Source of the DNA: Aeromonas sp. FDAARGOS 1405
GTDB lineage: Bacteria; Pseudomonadota; Gammaproteobacteria; Enterobacterales; Aeromonadaceae
Assembly (NCBI RefSeq): GCF_019048265.1
Contig: NZ_CP077311.1
Span: 1,944,001-2,008,000 of the forward strand
Reading direction: 5' to 3'
Length of the DNA: 64,000 bases
Part shown: positions 18,142-27,962 of the stretch, piece by piece
Layout: each line of letters opens with the position of its first letter
How positions within the stretch are numbered: position 1 is the first letter of the stretch
Position numbers and translations under genes: made by a program
The notes under the pieces: model-generated
Told to the model about the DNA's origin: nothing
The model's input: only the letters and a program-made list of their open reading frames with translations
Databases searched by the model: none

Positions 18142-18452
18142 TGACTAATACTCGATCAAATCGGGTGTTGGCGGTCAAATGGAATTGATTGGGAAGTCGG
18201 GTCAGATGTTGTCTGCCTTTCTCAAGTCTTCATGGAACCAAGTCCGCACTTTTGTAAGAAAGTGACAGGGCTCTTGCCTTATTTACAGTCGCAGTGCCTG
18301 CAGGGTGTTTTGAATAGCATCCCGATAGTGCCGGTGCCTTCGCACTGTAATTCCATTCCCGTATAGCTGGGGGATTACTGCCTGTGCATCCATCGCTGGA
18401 TGGTATGGCGGTGCCCGGTTATCTGGATTAAATCGAGACTTTGGAGAACAGA

Positions 18453-19226
18453 ATGACTGATCTGAAAGTGGCCGCTCAGCGCGCCCTGAACCTGATGGAC
18501 CTGACCACCCTGAACGATGACGACACCGATCAGAAGGTGATCGACCTGTGCCATAAGGCCAAGTCACCGGCTGGCCTGACTGCCGCCGTCTGCATCTATC
18601 CCCGTTTTATCCCTATCGCTCGCAAGACCCTGCGTGAGATCGGCGCTGCCGACGTACGCATTGCGACCGTGACCAACTTCCCGCACGGCAACGACGACAT
18701 CGAGATCGCCGTGGCCGAGACCCGTGCCGCTGTCGCCTACGGTGCTGATGAAGTGGACGTGGTGTTCCCGTACCGTGCCTTCATGGCCGGCAATGAACAG
18801 ATCGGTTTTGATCTGGTCAAAGCCTGTAAAGAGGCCTGCGGTGCCAAGGTGCTGCTGAAAGTGATCATCGAAACCGGCGAGCTGAAAGAAGAGGCGCTGA
18901 TCCGTCGCGCTTCCGAGATCTGTATCGATGCCGGTGCCGACTTCATCAAGACCTCTACCGGTAAGGTGCCGGTCAATGCGACTCCGGAAGCGGCGCGCAT
19001 CATGATGGAAGTGATCAAGGCCAAGAATCCGAAAGTTGGCTTCAAGCCTGCTGGTGGAGTGAAAGACGCAGCCGTTGCCGGTCAGTATCTGGCCATGGCC
19101 GAAGAGATCCTCGGCAAGGACTGGGTATCCGCCCGTACCTTCCGCTTTGGTGCATCCAGCCTGCTGGCCAGTCTGCTGGCCACTCTGGGGCATGGCGACA
19201 AGCCGGCCAACACCAGCGGTTACTAA
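18453..19226 (+). CDS. deoC: Deoxyribose-phosphate aldolase
   Basis: Cleaves 2-deoxyribose-5-phosphate to acetaldehyde and glyceraldehyde-3-phosphate in the cytosol. The 257 residues align closely with E. coli DeoC. The Schiff-base Lys is K166 in DFIKTSTGK, the second Lys is K198 in VGFKPAGG, and D102 lies in [10 protein letters not shown]. The ATG at 18453 matches the E. coli N-terminus (MTDLK); an in-frame start 12 bases upstream is less likely. It is the first gene of deoC-deoA-deoB-deoD, preceded by the long hairpin-rich region. Confidence 0.97.
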   Translation: MTDLKVAAQRALNLMDLTTLNDDDTDQKVIDLCHKAKSPAGLTAAVCIYPRFIPIARKTLREIGAADVRIATVTNFPHGNDDIEIAVAETRAAVAYGADEVDVVFPYRAFMAGNEQIGFDLVKACKEACGAKVLLKVIIETGELKEEALIRRASEICIDAGADFIKTSTGKVPVNATPEAARIMMEVIKAKNPKVGFKPAGGVKDAAVAGQYLAMAEEILGKDWVSARTFRFGASSLLASLLATLGHGDKPANTSGY

Positions 19227-19239
19227 TAGGTTGATGAGG

Positions 19240-19258
19240 GGGCGGACCTGGTCCGCCC
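19240..19258 (+). repeat. Hairpin between deoC and deoA
   Basis: GGGCGGACC-t-GGTCCGCCC, a perfect 9-bp stem in the 108-base deoC-deoA gap without a T-run. It may be an mRNA-stabilising or processing element that sets relative expression inside the operon. Confidence 0.5.
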
Positions 19259-19334
19259 TGTTAGCCCCCACCATGCGGTGTGCGGGCAAGGATTCAGGCT
19301 TGTGTAACGCCAGCAATGGCGGAGGGAATGAAAG

Positions 19335-20666
19335 ATGTTTTTGCCTCAAGAAATTATTCGCAAGAAGCGCAACGGTGAAGCGCTCAGTACCCAAGAAATT
19401 CAATTCTTCGTTCAGGGCATTACCAACAACACCATCGGTGAGGGGCAGATTGCCGCGCTGGCGATGGCGGTCTACTTCAAAGACATGACCATGGATGAGC
19501 GGGTTGCTCTGACCTGCGCCATGCGCGACTCCGGCATGGTGCTGACCTGGGATCACCTCAATCTGGGTGGCCCGATTGTCGACAAACACTCCACCGGCGG
19601 TGTGGGTGATGTGGTCTCTCTGATGCTTGGCCCGATGGTGGCCGCCTGCGGCGGTTTTGTGCCGATGATCTCCGGCCGTGGCTTGGGCCACACCGGCGGC
19701 ACCCTCGACAAGCTGGATGCCATTCCCGGCTACCAGACCTCGGTCGACAACGACCGTTTCCTGAAAGTGGTGAAAGAGGCGGGCGTGGCCATCATCGGCC
19801 AGACCGGCGATCTTGCCCCTGCTGACAAGCGTATCTATGCAGTACGTGACATTACTGCCACCGTCGAATCCATCGCGATGATCACCGGCTCCATCCTCTC
19901 CAAGAAGCTCGCCTCCGGGCTCGAAGCGCTGGTGATGGATGTGAAAGTGGGCTCCGGCGCCTTTATGCCAACCTTCGAAGCCTCCGAAGAGCTGGCCAAG
20001 AGCATTGTGGCCGTGGCCAACGGTGCCGGTTGCCGCACCTCTGCGCTCTTGACCGACATGAACCAGGTGCTGGCCTCCAGCGCCGGTAACGCGGTGGAAG
20101 TACGTGAAGCGGTGCGCTACCTGACCGGTGAATACCGCAACCCGCGCATCCACGAAGTGACCATGGCGCTGTGCGCCGAGATGCTGATCTCCGCCGGTCT
20201 GGCCAGCGACGAGCGCGATGCCCGCACCAAGCTGCAGGCGGTGCTGGATAACGGCAAGGCGGCCGAGATCTTCGGTCGCATGGTGACAGGTCTCGGTGGC
20301 CCGGCCGATTTCATGGAGCGTTACGACGCTTACCTGCCCAAGGCAGCCATCGTACGCCCGGTCTTCGCGGCCAACAGCGGCTTCGTGACCGCCATGGATA
20401 CCCGCGAGCTGGGTCTGGCGGTGGTCGCCATGGGCGGTGGTCGCCGCGCTGCCGGTGACAAACTTGATTATGCGGTCGGTCTGACCGACTTTATCCGCCT
20501 GGGTCAAAGCGTTGATGCTGACAAGCCGATCGCGATGATCCACGCTCAGACTGAAGAGCAATATGCTCAGGCTGCCAGCATGGTGCAGGCGGCTGTCCGG
20601 ATTGGTGGCGAACGGCCGGAGGCACTGCCTGAAGTGTACCGCCGTATCACCCTGGCCGATTTGTAA
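19335..20666 (+). CDS. deoA: Thymidine phosphorylase
   Basis: Converts thymidine and phosphate to thymine and 2-deoxyribose-1-phosphate. The 443-residue protein is full length for bacterial DeoA. The family signature [21 protein letters not shown] is present, as is the phosphate-binding [10 protein letters not shown], near residues 84-93. An ATG at 19335 opens directly on [15 protein letters not shown], the expected DeoA start. It ends 14 bases before deoB, so both are on one transcript. Confidence 0.96.
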   Translation: MFLPQEIIRKKRNGEALSTQEIQFFVQGITNNTIGEGQIAALAMAVYFKDMTMDERVALTCAMRDSGMVLTWDHLNLGGPIVDKHSTGGVGDVVSLMLGPMVAACGGFVPMISGRGLGHTGGTLDKLDAIPGYQTSVDNDRFLKVVKEAGVAIIGQTGDLAPADKRIYAVRDITATVESIAMITGSILSKKLASGLEALVMDVKVGSGAFMPTFEASEELAKSIVAVANGAGCRTSALLTDMNQVLASSAGNAVEVREAVRYLTGEYRNPRIHEVTMALCAEMLISAGLASDERDARTKLQAVLDNGKAAEIFGRMVTGLGGPADFMERYDAYLPKAAIVRPVFAANSGFVTAMDTRELGLAVVAMGGGRRAAGDKLDYAVGLTDFIRLGQSVDADKPIAMIHAQTEEQYAQAASMVQAAVRIGGERPEALPEVYRRITLADL

Positions 20667-20680
20667 CAAGGGGAAGACCC

Positions 20681-21889
20681 ATGAAACGTACCTTTATTCT
20701 GATGATGGACTCTTTCGGTATTGGCGCTGCTGCTGACGCCGACAAGTTCGGAGATGTGGGCGCCAACACCCTTGGCCATATCGCCAAGGCGTGTGCGGCA
20801 GGTGAAATTGAAGGCCGTGGCGCCCTCAATCTGCCCAACCTCAACAAGCTGGGTCTGGGCCACGCCTGCGAGCAGGCTTCCGGCTACTTCCCGGAAGGGC
20901 TGAAAAAAGATATCGAGGTAGTCGGTGCCTACGGCTTTGCGCAGGAGCTCTCCTCCGGCAAGGATACCCCGTCCGGTCACTGGGAGATCGCTGGTGTGCC
21001 CGTGCTGTTCGAGTGGGGCTACTTCAAGGATCACCACAACAGCTTCCCGCAGGAGCTGCTGGACGCCATCGTCGAGAAGGCTGGTCTGCCGGGTTATCTC
21101 GGCAACTGCCACGCCTCCGGTACCCAGGTGCTGGACGATCTGGGCGAAGAGCACATGAAGACCGGCAAGCCGATCCTCTACACCTCTGCCGACTCCGTGT
21201 TCCAGATTGCCTGCCACGAAGAGACCTACGGCCTCGAGAAGCTCTATGAGCTGTGCCACATCGTGCGCGAGCTGCTGGAGCCCTACAACATCGGCCGCGT
21301 GATTGCGCGTCCGTTCGTGGGCAGTGGCAAGGGCAACTTCAAGCGTACCGGCAACCGTCACGACTACTCAGTGCTGCCGCCGGCGCCGACCGTGCTGGAT
21401 TACATGAAAGATGCGGGCGGTCAGGTTGTCTCCATCGGCAAGATTGCCGACATCTATGCCCAGCAGGGCATCACCAAGCAGGTGAAAGGGACCGGTCTGA
21501 CCGAGCTGTGGGATCGCACGCTGGAAGAGGTGAAAGCGGCCGGTGACAACACCATCGTCTTCACCAACTTTGTGGACTTCGACTCCTCCTACGGCCACCG
21601 CCGTGATGTTGCCGGTTATGCCGGTGCGCTGGAGTATTTCGATTCCCGCCTGCCGGAGCTGTTTGAGCTGCTGCAAGATGGCGACGTGGTGGTGCTGACT
21701 GCCGATCACGGCTGTGACCCGACCTGGGGTGGGACCGACCACACCCGCGAATACATTCCGGTGCTGTTCTTCGGCAAGCCGGTCAAGGCCGGCTCCGTCG
21801 GTCGTCGCGAGACCTTTGCCGATATCGGCCAGAGCATCGCGGCTTACCACGGCCTGCCGAAACTGGCGTACGGTACCAGCTTCCTGTAA
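20681..21889 (+). CDS. deoB: Phosphopentomutase
   Basis: Interconverts ribose or deoxyribose 1-phosphate and 5-phosphate, linking the phosphorylases to DeoC. The 402-residue alkaline-phosphatase-superfamily protein starts [17 protein letters not shown], with the metal-binding Asp in MMDSFGIG. Near the C-terminus it has [24 protein letters not shown], whose Asp and His residues bind Mn2+. It lies 14 bases after deoA and is followed by a GC-rich hairpin before deoD. Confidence 0.96.
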   Translation: MKRTFILMMDSFGIGAAADADKFGDVGANTLGHIAKACAAGEIEGRGALNLPNLNKLGLGHACEQASGYFPEGLKKDIEVVGAYGFAQELSSGKDTPSGHWEIAGVPVLFEWGYFKDHHNSFPQELLDAIVEKAGLPGYLGNCHASGTQVLDDLGEEHMKTGKPILYTSADSVFQIACHEETYGLEKLYELCHIVRELLEPYNIGRVIARPFVGSGKGNFKRTGNRHDYSVLPPAPTVLDYMKDAGGQVVSIGKIADIYAQQGITKQVKGTGLTELWDRTLEEVKAAGDNTIVFTNFVDFDSSYGHRRDVAGYAGALEYFDSRLPELFELLQDGDVVVLTADHGCDPTWGGTDHTREYIPVLFFGKPVKAGSVGRRETFADIGQSIAAYHGLPKLAYGTSFL

Positions 21890-21896
21890 TTTACCC

Positions 21897-21918
21897 GCCC
21901 GCCACTTCGGCGGCGGGC
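21897..21918 (+). repeat. Hairpin between deoB and deoD
   Basis: GCCCGCC and GGCGGGC form a 7-bp stem just after the deoB stop, followed by AATTTATAAAA with no clear T-run. It could be a weak attenuator or a 3'-end stabiliser inside the operon. Confidence 0.45.
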
Positions 21919-21965
21919 AATTTATAAAACAATAAAACTCAACCTAGTGTGAAGGAATCAAGAGA

Positions 21966-22682
21966 ATGGCAACTCCTCATATCAATGCGAAAGATGGCGC
22001 CTTTGCTGATACCGTGCTGATGCCGGGCGACCCCCTGCGCGCCAAGTACATCGCTGAAACTTTCCTGGAGAACGTCGAGCAGATCTGCGACGTGCGCAAC
22101 ATGTTCGGTTTCACCGGTACCTACAAGGGCCGTCGTATCTCTGTCATGGGTCACGGCATGGGTATCCCGTCCTGCTCCATCTACGCAAAAGAGCTGATCA
22201 CCGATTACGGTGTGAAGACCCTGATCCGCGTGGGCTCCTGTGGCGCCGTGCGTGAAGACGTGAAACTGCGTGACGTGGTGATCGGTATGGGTGCCTGCAC
22301 CGATTCCAAAGTAAACCGTCTGCGCTTCAAAGATCACGACTTCGCTGCCATCGCCGACTTCGACCTGGTTGCCAATGCCGTGCAGGCCGCCAAGAACAAG
22401 GGCGTTGCCGTGCGTGTGGGTAACATCTTCTCCGCCGACCTGTTCTACACTCCGGATCCCTCCATGTTCGACGTCATGGAAAAATACGGCATCCTGGGTG
22501 TCGAGATGGAAGCCGCCGGTATCTACGGCGTGGCCGCAGAGTACGGTGCCAAGGCGCTGACCATCTGCACCGTCTCCGACCATATCCGTACCGGTGAGCA
22601 GACCACCTCTGAAGAGCGTCAGCTGACCTTCAACGACATGATCGAAATCGCACTGGATTCCGTCCTGCTGGGCGACAACTAA
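21966..22682 (+). CDS. deoD: Purine-nucleoside phosphorylase, hexameric type
   Basis: Splits purine (deoxy)ribonucleosides with phosphate into base and (deoxy)ribose-1-phosphate. The 238 residues align along the length of E. coli DeoD. The N-terminal [13 protein letters not shown] contributes phosphate and substrate residues. [17 protein letters not shown] binds the ribose, and [13 protein letters not shown] contains the catalytic Asp of family PNP_UDP_1. It is the last deo gene, ending before a strong terminator that also faces the convergent ytjB. Confidence 0.97.
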   Translation: MATPHINAKDGAFADTVLMPGDPLRAKYIAETFLENVEQICDVRNMFGFTGTYKGRRISVMGHGMGIPSCSIYAKELITDYGVKTLIRVGSCGAVREDVKLRDVVIGMGACTDSKVNRLRFKDHDFAAIADFDLVANAVQAAKNKGVAVRVGNIFSADLFYTPDPSMFDVMEKYGILGVEMEAAGIYGVAAEYGAKALTICTVSDHIRTGEQTTSEERQLTFNDMIEIALDSVLLGDN

Positions 22683-22707
22683 TCCCGCAGCCTCTGGAAC
22701 CATGCAA

Positions 22708-22737
22708 AAACGGCGACCTCTGGTCGCCGTTTCTTTA
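22708..22737. terminator. Intrinsic terminator between deoD and ytjB
   Basis: AAACGGCGACC-tct-GGTCGCCGTTT is a perfect 11-bp stem followed by CTTTA. It sits between two converging genes, so it probably terminates deoD and may also act on the minus strand through its A-rich left arm. Confidence 0.85.
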
Positions 22738-22742
22738 TCCGT

Positions 22743-23378
22743 TTACTGCGCCGCATCATTGTTGGTTGGCGGCGGGGAGGGTGGAGGACTTCGTTTTTTG
22801 TGCTTGCGCACTCGCATATAGTTGCGACGAATGCCATAGGAGATAAGCAGACCTGCCAGCAGCGCAATCAGCAATATCAGCCGCTGTTTCTCCTGAATCG
22901 TTTTGAGTCTGGTGTCCTTGTCCGCCAGCATCTGCTGCTCTTCCAGGGTGATGCGCAGGTAGCCCAGTGTCTGATCGCCATCCAGGACCTCCTGTACGAA
23001 CTGGATCCGCCCCTTGCCTTGTTCCGGCATCGATTTGTTATTGTCACCGATGGGTAGCAGGCTCTCCAGCGGTACGGCCTGTTCCGACTGGGCGAGGGGA
23101 ATGCCGCGTCCATCATAGAGTGTGACATCGAGGATCTCCGGCTCGGTCGCCAGATCCCGGGCCAGCCGTTCCAGCTCACTGCTGTTCTCCTCCTTGAGCC
23201 AGCGCTTCATGTCGCGGGCAGCATAGGCGACCAGTGCCTGGGCGCGGTTGCGTGCTTCGGTGTGCAGCGCAGCCTGGCTCTCTCCCTGCATATGATGGAG
23301 AACAACCAGTACCCAGCAGCCGAGCAGCAGGCCGGCTACCAGACTGAGTACACGTTTGATGGGAAGATGACGCTGCAA
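22743..23378 (-). CDS. ytjB: YtjB/Smp-like membrane protein
   Basis: Predicted inner-membrane protein of about 210 residues. A transmembrane helix near the N-terminus (VLSLVAGLLLGCWVLVVLHHM) is followed by a periplasmic domain of about 130 residues. A second helix (LILLIALLAGLLISYGI) and a basic, Pro-rich tail follow. Topology and position divergent from serB match E. coli ytjB (smp), whose role is unclear. No ATG fits. I chose the TTG at 23378 because a TGAGG site lies 8 bases before it and the product starts like YtjB. An open frame continues to a TTG at 23432. Confidence 0.8.
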   Translation of the reverse strand: MQRHLPIKRVLSLVAGLLLGCWVLVVLHHMQGESQAALHTEARNRAQALVAYAARDMKRWLKEENSSELERLARDLATEPEILDVTLYDGRGIPLAQSEQAVPLESLLPIGDNNKSMPEQGKGRIQFVQEVLDGDQTLGYLRITLEEQQMLADKDTRLKTIQEKQRLILLIALLAGLLISYGIRRNYMRVRKHKKRSPPPSPPPTNNDAAQ

Positions 23379-23497
23379 GCGCGAGACCTCATGCTGACAA
23401 TGAGTGCCGGATCTTGGCGCTTGCCTGCGCAAAAAGCAATACGCTACTCTGGGTCAGCATTGTTAACCCCCTGATCACCAAGGAAGGCGTATCTCTT

Positions 23498-24508
23498 ATG
23501 TTGTTGTCCCGGCTCCCCCCTCTGTTATCCGATTGGCCTGCGTTGTTGTCCGGCTCACCCTGTTGGCAGCTCAACGCCGATGCGTTGCAACCGACAGAGA
23601 CCCCGCAGGCGGGCGGCTGGTTGGTACTGTTTGGCAAGGGGCTGGGCGCCTCCCATCTGACGCATCTGTCACCACTGTTGGCTGCGCAGGGGCTGGTGGC
23701 CACCCTCTATCCTCCCACCGAGGTGACGGAGGTGCCGCTGCTGCTGCTTGGCTGCGATCGCTTCTCTTCCGAGTTGGTGGCCGAGCTCAAGAGCGGTGAG
23801 TGGGAGATCGATCTCTGCCACCTGCCGGCACTACCCACCCTGAGCGAACCCGGCCTGTTGGTGATGGACATGGATTCCACCGCGATCCGTATCGAGTGCA
23901 TCGACGAGATCGCGCGGCTGGCGGGGGTCGGCGATCAGGTGGCGGCGGTAACAGCTGCTGCCATGCAGGGCAAACTGGAGTTCTCCGACAGTCTGCGCAA
24001 CCGGGTGGCCCTGCTGGCTGGAGCGCCGGTCACCATTCTCGACGAGGTGGCCGCCAACATGCCGTGGATGCCCGGCTTGCAACTGATGGTCGATACCCTC
24101 AAAGAGGCTGGCTGGAAGGTGGCCATCGCCTCCGGCGGTTTTACCCGTTTTGCCGGCGAGTTGCAGCAGGCGCTGGGGCTCGATGCTATCTTCGCCAACG
24201 AGCTGGCGGTGGAAGGGGGTCAGCTGACTGGCAAGGTGAGCGGGCGCATCGTTGATGCCAGCGTCAAGGCCGAGGTGTTACAGCAGCTTGCTCAGGAGTA
24301 CGGCATTGCTGCCGCCCAGACCGTGGCCATCGGCGATGGTGCTAACGATCTCAAGATGATGGGCGTGGCAGGTCTTGGGATTGCTATTCATGCCAAGCCG
24401 CTGGTGCGGGCGCAGGCTGCGGCCACCCTCAATCATCACGATCTGGAGGGGGTGATCTGCCTGCTGGCGGCGCGCGCCTGCAGCGAACAACGCTGGGACA
24501 AGCGCTGA
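23498..24508 (+). CDS. serB: Phosphoserine phosphatase
   Basis: Last step of serine synthesis: hydrolysis of 3-phosphoserine. The 336-residue protein has a N-terminal domain of about 115 residues and a HAD-like catalytic domain. The nucleophile motif DMDST is at residues 124-128. Motif II (SGGFT), the conserved Lys and motif IV (GDGANDLKMM) follow. The ATG at 23498 lies 10 bases after AAGGAAGG. An earlier in-frame start at 23414 would reach into the ytjB upstream region. It shares a divergent promoter region with ytjB, as in E. coli. Confidence 0.94.
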   Translation: MLLSRLPPLLSDWPALLSGSPCWQLNADALQPTETPQAGGWLVLFGKGLGASHLTHLSPLLAAQGLVATLYPPTEVTEVPLLLLGCDRFSSELVAELKSGEWEIDLCHLPALPTLSEPGLLVMDMDSTAIRIECIDEIARLAGVGDQVAAVTAAAMQGKLEFSDSLRNRVALLAGAPVTILDEVAANMPWMPGLQLMVDTLKEAGWKVAIASGGFTRFAGELQQALGLDAIFANELAVEGGQLTGKVSGRIVDASVKAEVLQQLAQEYGIAAAQTVAIGDGANDLKMMGVAGLGIAIHAKPLVRAQAAATLNHHDLEGVICLLAARACSEQRWDKR

Positions 24509-24536
24509 CTGTGTTTCAAGGAGGAAACCAATAAAA

Positions 24537-25442
24537 ATGGAATTGTTGCAGCAGTCTCTGTTTATCCCCTGTGGCGCCCATCAACTGCATGTTCGCCACA
24601 TCAAACCCCGGGTCGCCGTGCATGGCGAGCCGATCCTGATGGTGCACGGCGCCATCGAGAACGGCCGCATCTTTTACACCGAATCGGGCAAGGGGCTGGC
24701 CTGTTTTTTGGCCCGCCACGGCTATCAGGTCTATGTGGCTGATTTGCGGGGACGGGGGCTCAGCACTCCGGCCATCGCCGAGCTGGCGGAGCACGGCCAG
24801 CACGAGCTAATCACCGAGGACTTGCCCGCCCTGCATCGCTGGATTGCCGAGTGCCATCATGGCTTCAAGGTGCACTGGGTGGCCCACTCCTGGGGCGGTG
24901 TCATCATGGCCTCGACCCTGGTGCGCTTCCCCGAGCTGGCGGATCAGGTGGCCAGTCTGCTGTTTTTTGGCACCAAGCGCGGTGTGTCGGTGCACAATCC
25001 CGAGCGCTGGCTGAAGGTGGATCTGATCTGGAATCGGCTGGCCCCCTGGCTGGCTCGCCGCCGTGGTTTTCTGGCGGCTCGTACTCTGAAGATCGGTGCT
25101 GACGACGAGCCGCTGCGCTATCTGCAGGAGACCATCCCCTGGGTCAAGTGTGGCCCCTGGCGGGATCCTCACGACGGTTTTGCCTATGACGAGGGGGCGG
25201 CACGGGTCAACTGGCCGCCACTCTGGATGATCTCTGCCAGAGCCGACAAGGTATTGGGCCATCCGACCGATGTGCGCCGTTTCAGCGACGAGATAGGCTC
25301 GGCTGCTCGTCACACCCGCCTGGGGCGTGATAATGGCAACCGGCTTGACTATGACCACATCAATATGCTGACCGCCCCGCAGGCGCAGGAGGATCACTTT
25401 CCCCGGATCCTGGAATGGCTGCTCAATCCGCAGGCAGCATGA
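24537..25442 (+). CDS. Alpha/beta-hydrolase fold protein
   Basis: Likely serine hydrolase (esterase, lipase or acyltransferase) of 301 residues, substrate unknown. The nucleophile elbow HSWGG places Ser118 between strand and helix. The oxyanion motif HGAIENG is near residue 37. An Asp in ISARADKVLGH and a His in DYDHINMLTAP complete a plausible triad. No signal peptide is visible. The gene follows serB by 28 bases behind a GGAGG site, so it is probably co-transcribed with it. The metabolic role is not clear from context. Confidence 0.78.
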   Translation: MELLQQSLFIPCGAHQLHVRHIKPRVAVHGEPILMVHGAIENGRIFYTESGKGLACFLARHGYQVYVADLRGRGLSTPAIAELAEHGQHELITEDLPALHRWIAECHHGFKVHWVAHSWGGVIMASTLVRFPELADQVASLLFFGTKRGVSVHNPERWLKVDLIWNRLAPWLARRRGFLAARTLKIGADDEPLRYLQETIPWVKCGPWRDPHDGFAYDEGAARVNWPPLWMISARADKVLGHPTDVRRFSDEIGSAARHTRLGRDNGNRLDYDHINMLTAPQAQEDHFPRILEWLLNPQAA

Positions 25443-25480
25443 CAAAAAACAGGGCACATAGTGCGCCCGTGTCGATGGGA

Positions 25481-27862
25481 TCAGCGGGGCGGCTGCGTGA
25501 TGCCGAACCGGAACAGAGTTGCCTGGGTGGTGTCGGTCAGCTCGCCAACCCCCACGACACTCCACAACTCCTCTTCCAGCCGCTTTGCCTTGTGAATGGC
25601 GAACTTGGCGATGTAGTCCAGCTCATTGGCAATGAAGTTGGTGTCGGGGCGTCCGGTGCGGGAGATGCCGACCAGCACCGAGTAGAATTCTCCCTGCTGC
25701 AGTGCCAGCTCGATGAACTGGCGCTTCTCTTTTAGGTTGCTAAAGCTGCTGGCGAGGCGGCTGGTGAAGATGGGGAGGCCCGCCTTGGTCTGGATGCTGG
25801 CAATATAGACCTCATCTTCACGCGGTTTGTCCTCCCGCTCGATGGCTCGCAACGGATTCATCAGCAGCTCCTTGAACAACTCCCCCTGAAACAGCGGATA
25901 GAGGTTCTCCTGCTCAGGTTGCTCGGCACAGGCGGTTAACAGTTGTTGCAGGCTGCGCGGAGTGAGTGACTTGCCGATGGCGGCTGGCTTGGGGGCACCC
26001 TTCAGTTTGTTGATATAGACCGGTGAGTTGAACAGGTGGTGGGTGTAAATATTGCGCAGGGCTCGCGCCAGTCCGCGATAACGGCGCTGCTCCTGCGCCG
26101 CCTTGAGCTTGTTCTGGTTGCTCTCGATCAGCAGGCTGAAGAACTGACGACCGGTATGACGATCGGAATCCCCGTCGATACAGAGGTGCAGCACGGTGCG
26201 AGTCATGTTGAGACTAACCAGCCGGTAGGAGAGATGCTGCAGATCCATGCTCTTGGATAACTCCTGCAGACGGGGCAGGGCGATGGTCACCACATCGTTT
26301 TTCTCGCCGATAAAGGCATCTTCCAGCTCGACCTGCAGGCCATGGGTAGAAATATCTCGGGTCCAGCCAAGCCATGACTTGCCATTGTGATGGATGGCAA
26401 CGGCTGTTTTGTGGATATAGCGCAGCTCCTTGCGCAACTGGACATAGTGCAGGGATTCAATCTCGAAGGGGGCAACGCCCAGCTCGTGACCAAAACGTTG
26501 CAATTCATTGGCATTATTGCCCAGCTCGCCCTCCGGGCGGAACTCCTCCCGTTGGGACTCCAGACTGATCTCCTGCAGCAGGCCGCAATACCCAATCAGT
26601 TTGAGACGTTCGAGTAACAGAATATCCTGCAGTTGCGAATTTTCGACCCCCTGCAACTGCCCTACATCTGCCTCCAGCGATTCACACGCCTCCAGTGAAA
26701 ACTTGTAGACACGCCAGCTGGGACGTCGGGAGCCCACCTGGAAGAAGAGGGCGGTGAGACCACTCTGGCGCAGCTCTTCAGCAGTGGCAGAGAAGAAATA
26801 GATATGGCTGCGTACCGTGTGGGTGAAGCAGTAGATGAGGGTTTCGGTCGTGGTGCCGGGAGCAGGGCAGAGGCGTTTCATCCGTTTTGCTGAGAAGAGT
26901 CCCGCCAGGGCATCGCGGTTTTTCTCGTCGCGCCAATACTCCAGCAGGTGCTGGTTGTTCTCGGTGCGCAGTGCTATCTCGAGTGAGGGACAATCTCCTG
27001 TGCTGAAGAAGAGCGGCATGCCGGTCATCCGTGGCAGGTAGAACTGCTCATATCCCTTGATGATGGCGGCGGAGAGCAGATAGTCGACGCTGACCCGATA
27101 GCGGATCTTGTTGGCTTCGATAAAGTCGCTGAGGAAGGCATCGAAGGCGGGCTGCTCACCGGAGCGTACCAGCCTCAGCCAATACTTCCCTTCCTTGCTC
27201 TCTTCACCGAGGATCTGGTAACCGACCGGCTGATGCAGCACCGGATTGGGGTGATCCCGCTCTAGCCCGGTAAAGAAGACCTCGACCTGAGCGCCGGTCT
27301 GGTAATTGGGCAAATAGGGGACCGAGACTCTCATGCCGCCGAGGGAAAGATCGGAACTTTTGGCGAACAACTTCTCCCCGTCATGAAGTTTGATGAGCAA
27401 GGGCGAGCTAAAGTGCATCCGCTCTTGTCGTCGCCCGTAGTAACTGGCAAAGACGATGGTGTTGACGTCGTATTGCCGGAAGGGGCTGACAGGGGGTTGC
27501 AGCAGGCCATCCACCCGGGCGTGGTGATGGTTCTTTTGCCATTGTTGCAGCGCTTCGTAAACGCCAAGGGTATAGGCGTCACGGTAGAGATAGCACTGGG
27601 ACTGAAACAGTCCGATGGCCTCGGCCGGCATAAAGTGGGTGATACCGTCGAACTCGTGCACCAGGCACTCGTCCTCCAGTTCATCGCGCATGTCGATAAC
27701 CCTGCGGCAAGGGGAGCATTTGCGATTGAGCTCCATCTTGATCAGAAAACGGCCGTTACTGTTTTCGTCCTGGGTCAGACGGTTGAAGATCTCTTCGAAA
27801 TCTTTCTCCCGCAGCAGGGGTACAAGTTGTTCAATCAGATGTTGTTGGTGTACTGAATCCAT
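25481..27862 (-). CDS. Large PilZ-domain c-di-GMP receptor (VC2344/PlzC-like)
   Basis: Cytosolic protein of 793 residues with two PilZ-type modules. Near residue 145 the sequence RRQERMHF gives RxxxR, followed by DLSLGGMRV. Near residue 480 RKELRYIHKT gives RxxxR, followed by DISTHGLQV. Both motifs are those that bind c-di-GMP, so both modules may be competent. The rest has no domain I recognise. The location between serB and radA matches V. cholerae VC2344 (called PlzC, from memory). The ATG at 27862 follows CAGGAA at a short spacing; the frame continues 19 codons upstream. It converges on the hydrolase gene and diverges from radA. Confidence 0.85.
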   Translation of the reverse strand: MDSVHQQHLIEQLVPLLREKDFEEIFNRLTQDENSNGRFLIKMELNRKCSPCRRVIDMRDELEDECLVHEFDGITHFMPAEAIGLFQSQCYLYRDAYTLGVYEALQQWQKNHHHARVDGLLQPPVSPFRQYDVNTIVFASYYGRRQERMHFSSPLLIKLHDGEKLFAKSSDLSLGGMRVSVPYLPNYQTGAQVEVFFTGLERDHPNPVLHQPVGYQILGEESKEGKYWLRLVRSGEQPAFDAFLSDFIEANKIRYRVSVDYLLSAAIIKGYEQFYLPRMTGMPLFFSTGDCPSLEIALRTENNQHLLEYWRDEKNRDALAGLFSAKRMKRLCPAPGTTTETLIYCFTHTVRSHIYFFSATAEELRQSGLTALFFQVGSRRPSWRVYKFSLEACESLEADVGQLQGVENSQLQDILLLERLKLIGYCGLLQEISLESQREEFRPEGELGNNANELQRFGHELGVAPFEIESLHYVQLRKELRYIHKTAVAIHHNGKSWLGWTRDISTHGLQVELEDAFIGEKNDVVTIALPRLQELSKSMDLQHLSYRLVSLNMTRTVLHLCIDGDSDRHTGRQFFSLLIESNQNKLKAAQEQRRYRGLARALRNIYTHHLFNSPVYINKLKGAPKPAAIGKSLTPRSLQQLLTACAEQPEQENLYPLFQGELFKELLMNPLRAIEREDKPREDEVYIASIQTKAGLPIFTSRLASSFSNLKEKRQFIELALQQGEFYSVLVGISRTGRPDTNFIANELDYIAKFAIHKAKRLEEELWSVVGVGELTDTTQATLFRFGITQPPR

Positions 27863-27962
27863 GTGTTCCTGCCACGGAAAGTCACTTTTCCGATTCTGGG
27901 TTTGATCTGTCGGTCGCAAACAAGTATATCAAGCAGGAATTCATCCTGTCCCCGAGTTATCA

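Larger units (their letters stand above)
18028..18452. other. 425-bp hairpin-rich intergenic region upstream of deoC
   Basis: No gene is visible. The stretch holds several inverted repeats: GGATTTGCCA/TGGCAAATCC at 18043-18083 enclosing the palindrome GAGGTACCTC at 18058-18067; TTGCCAGCA-ggg-TGCTGGCAA at 18121-18141; and CATCCA-tcgc-TGGATG at 18387-18402. None has a following T-run. I cannot identify a clear promoter, CRP site or known riboswitch. It may hold operator sites (DeoR or CytR type) and a long structured deoC leader. Confidence 0.5.

Noticed and set aside
18228..18300. Possible CRP site near TTTTGTAAGAAAGTGACA upstream of deoC
   Set aside because: Half-sites are wrongly spaced (5 instead of 6 bases) and one is TGTAA; I could not support it as a CRP operator.
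18564..20669. Antisense open frame of about 700 codons on the minus strand through deoC and deoA
   Set aside because: It is a mirror of the codon bias of two high-confidence deo genes; it has no ribosome site, and its amino-acid composition (many His, Gly and Arg) is typical of shadow frames.
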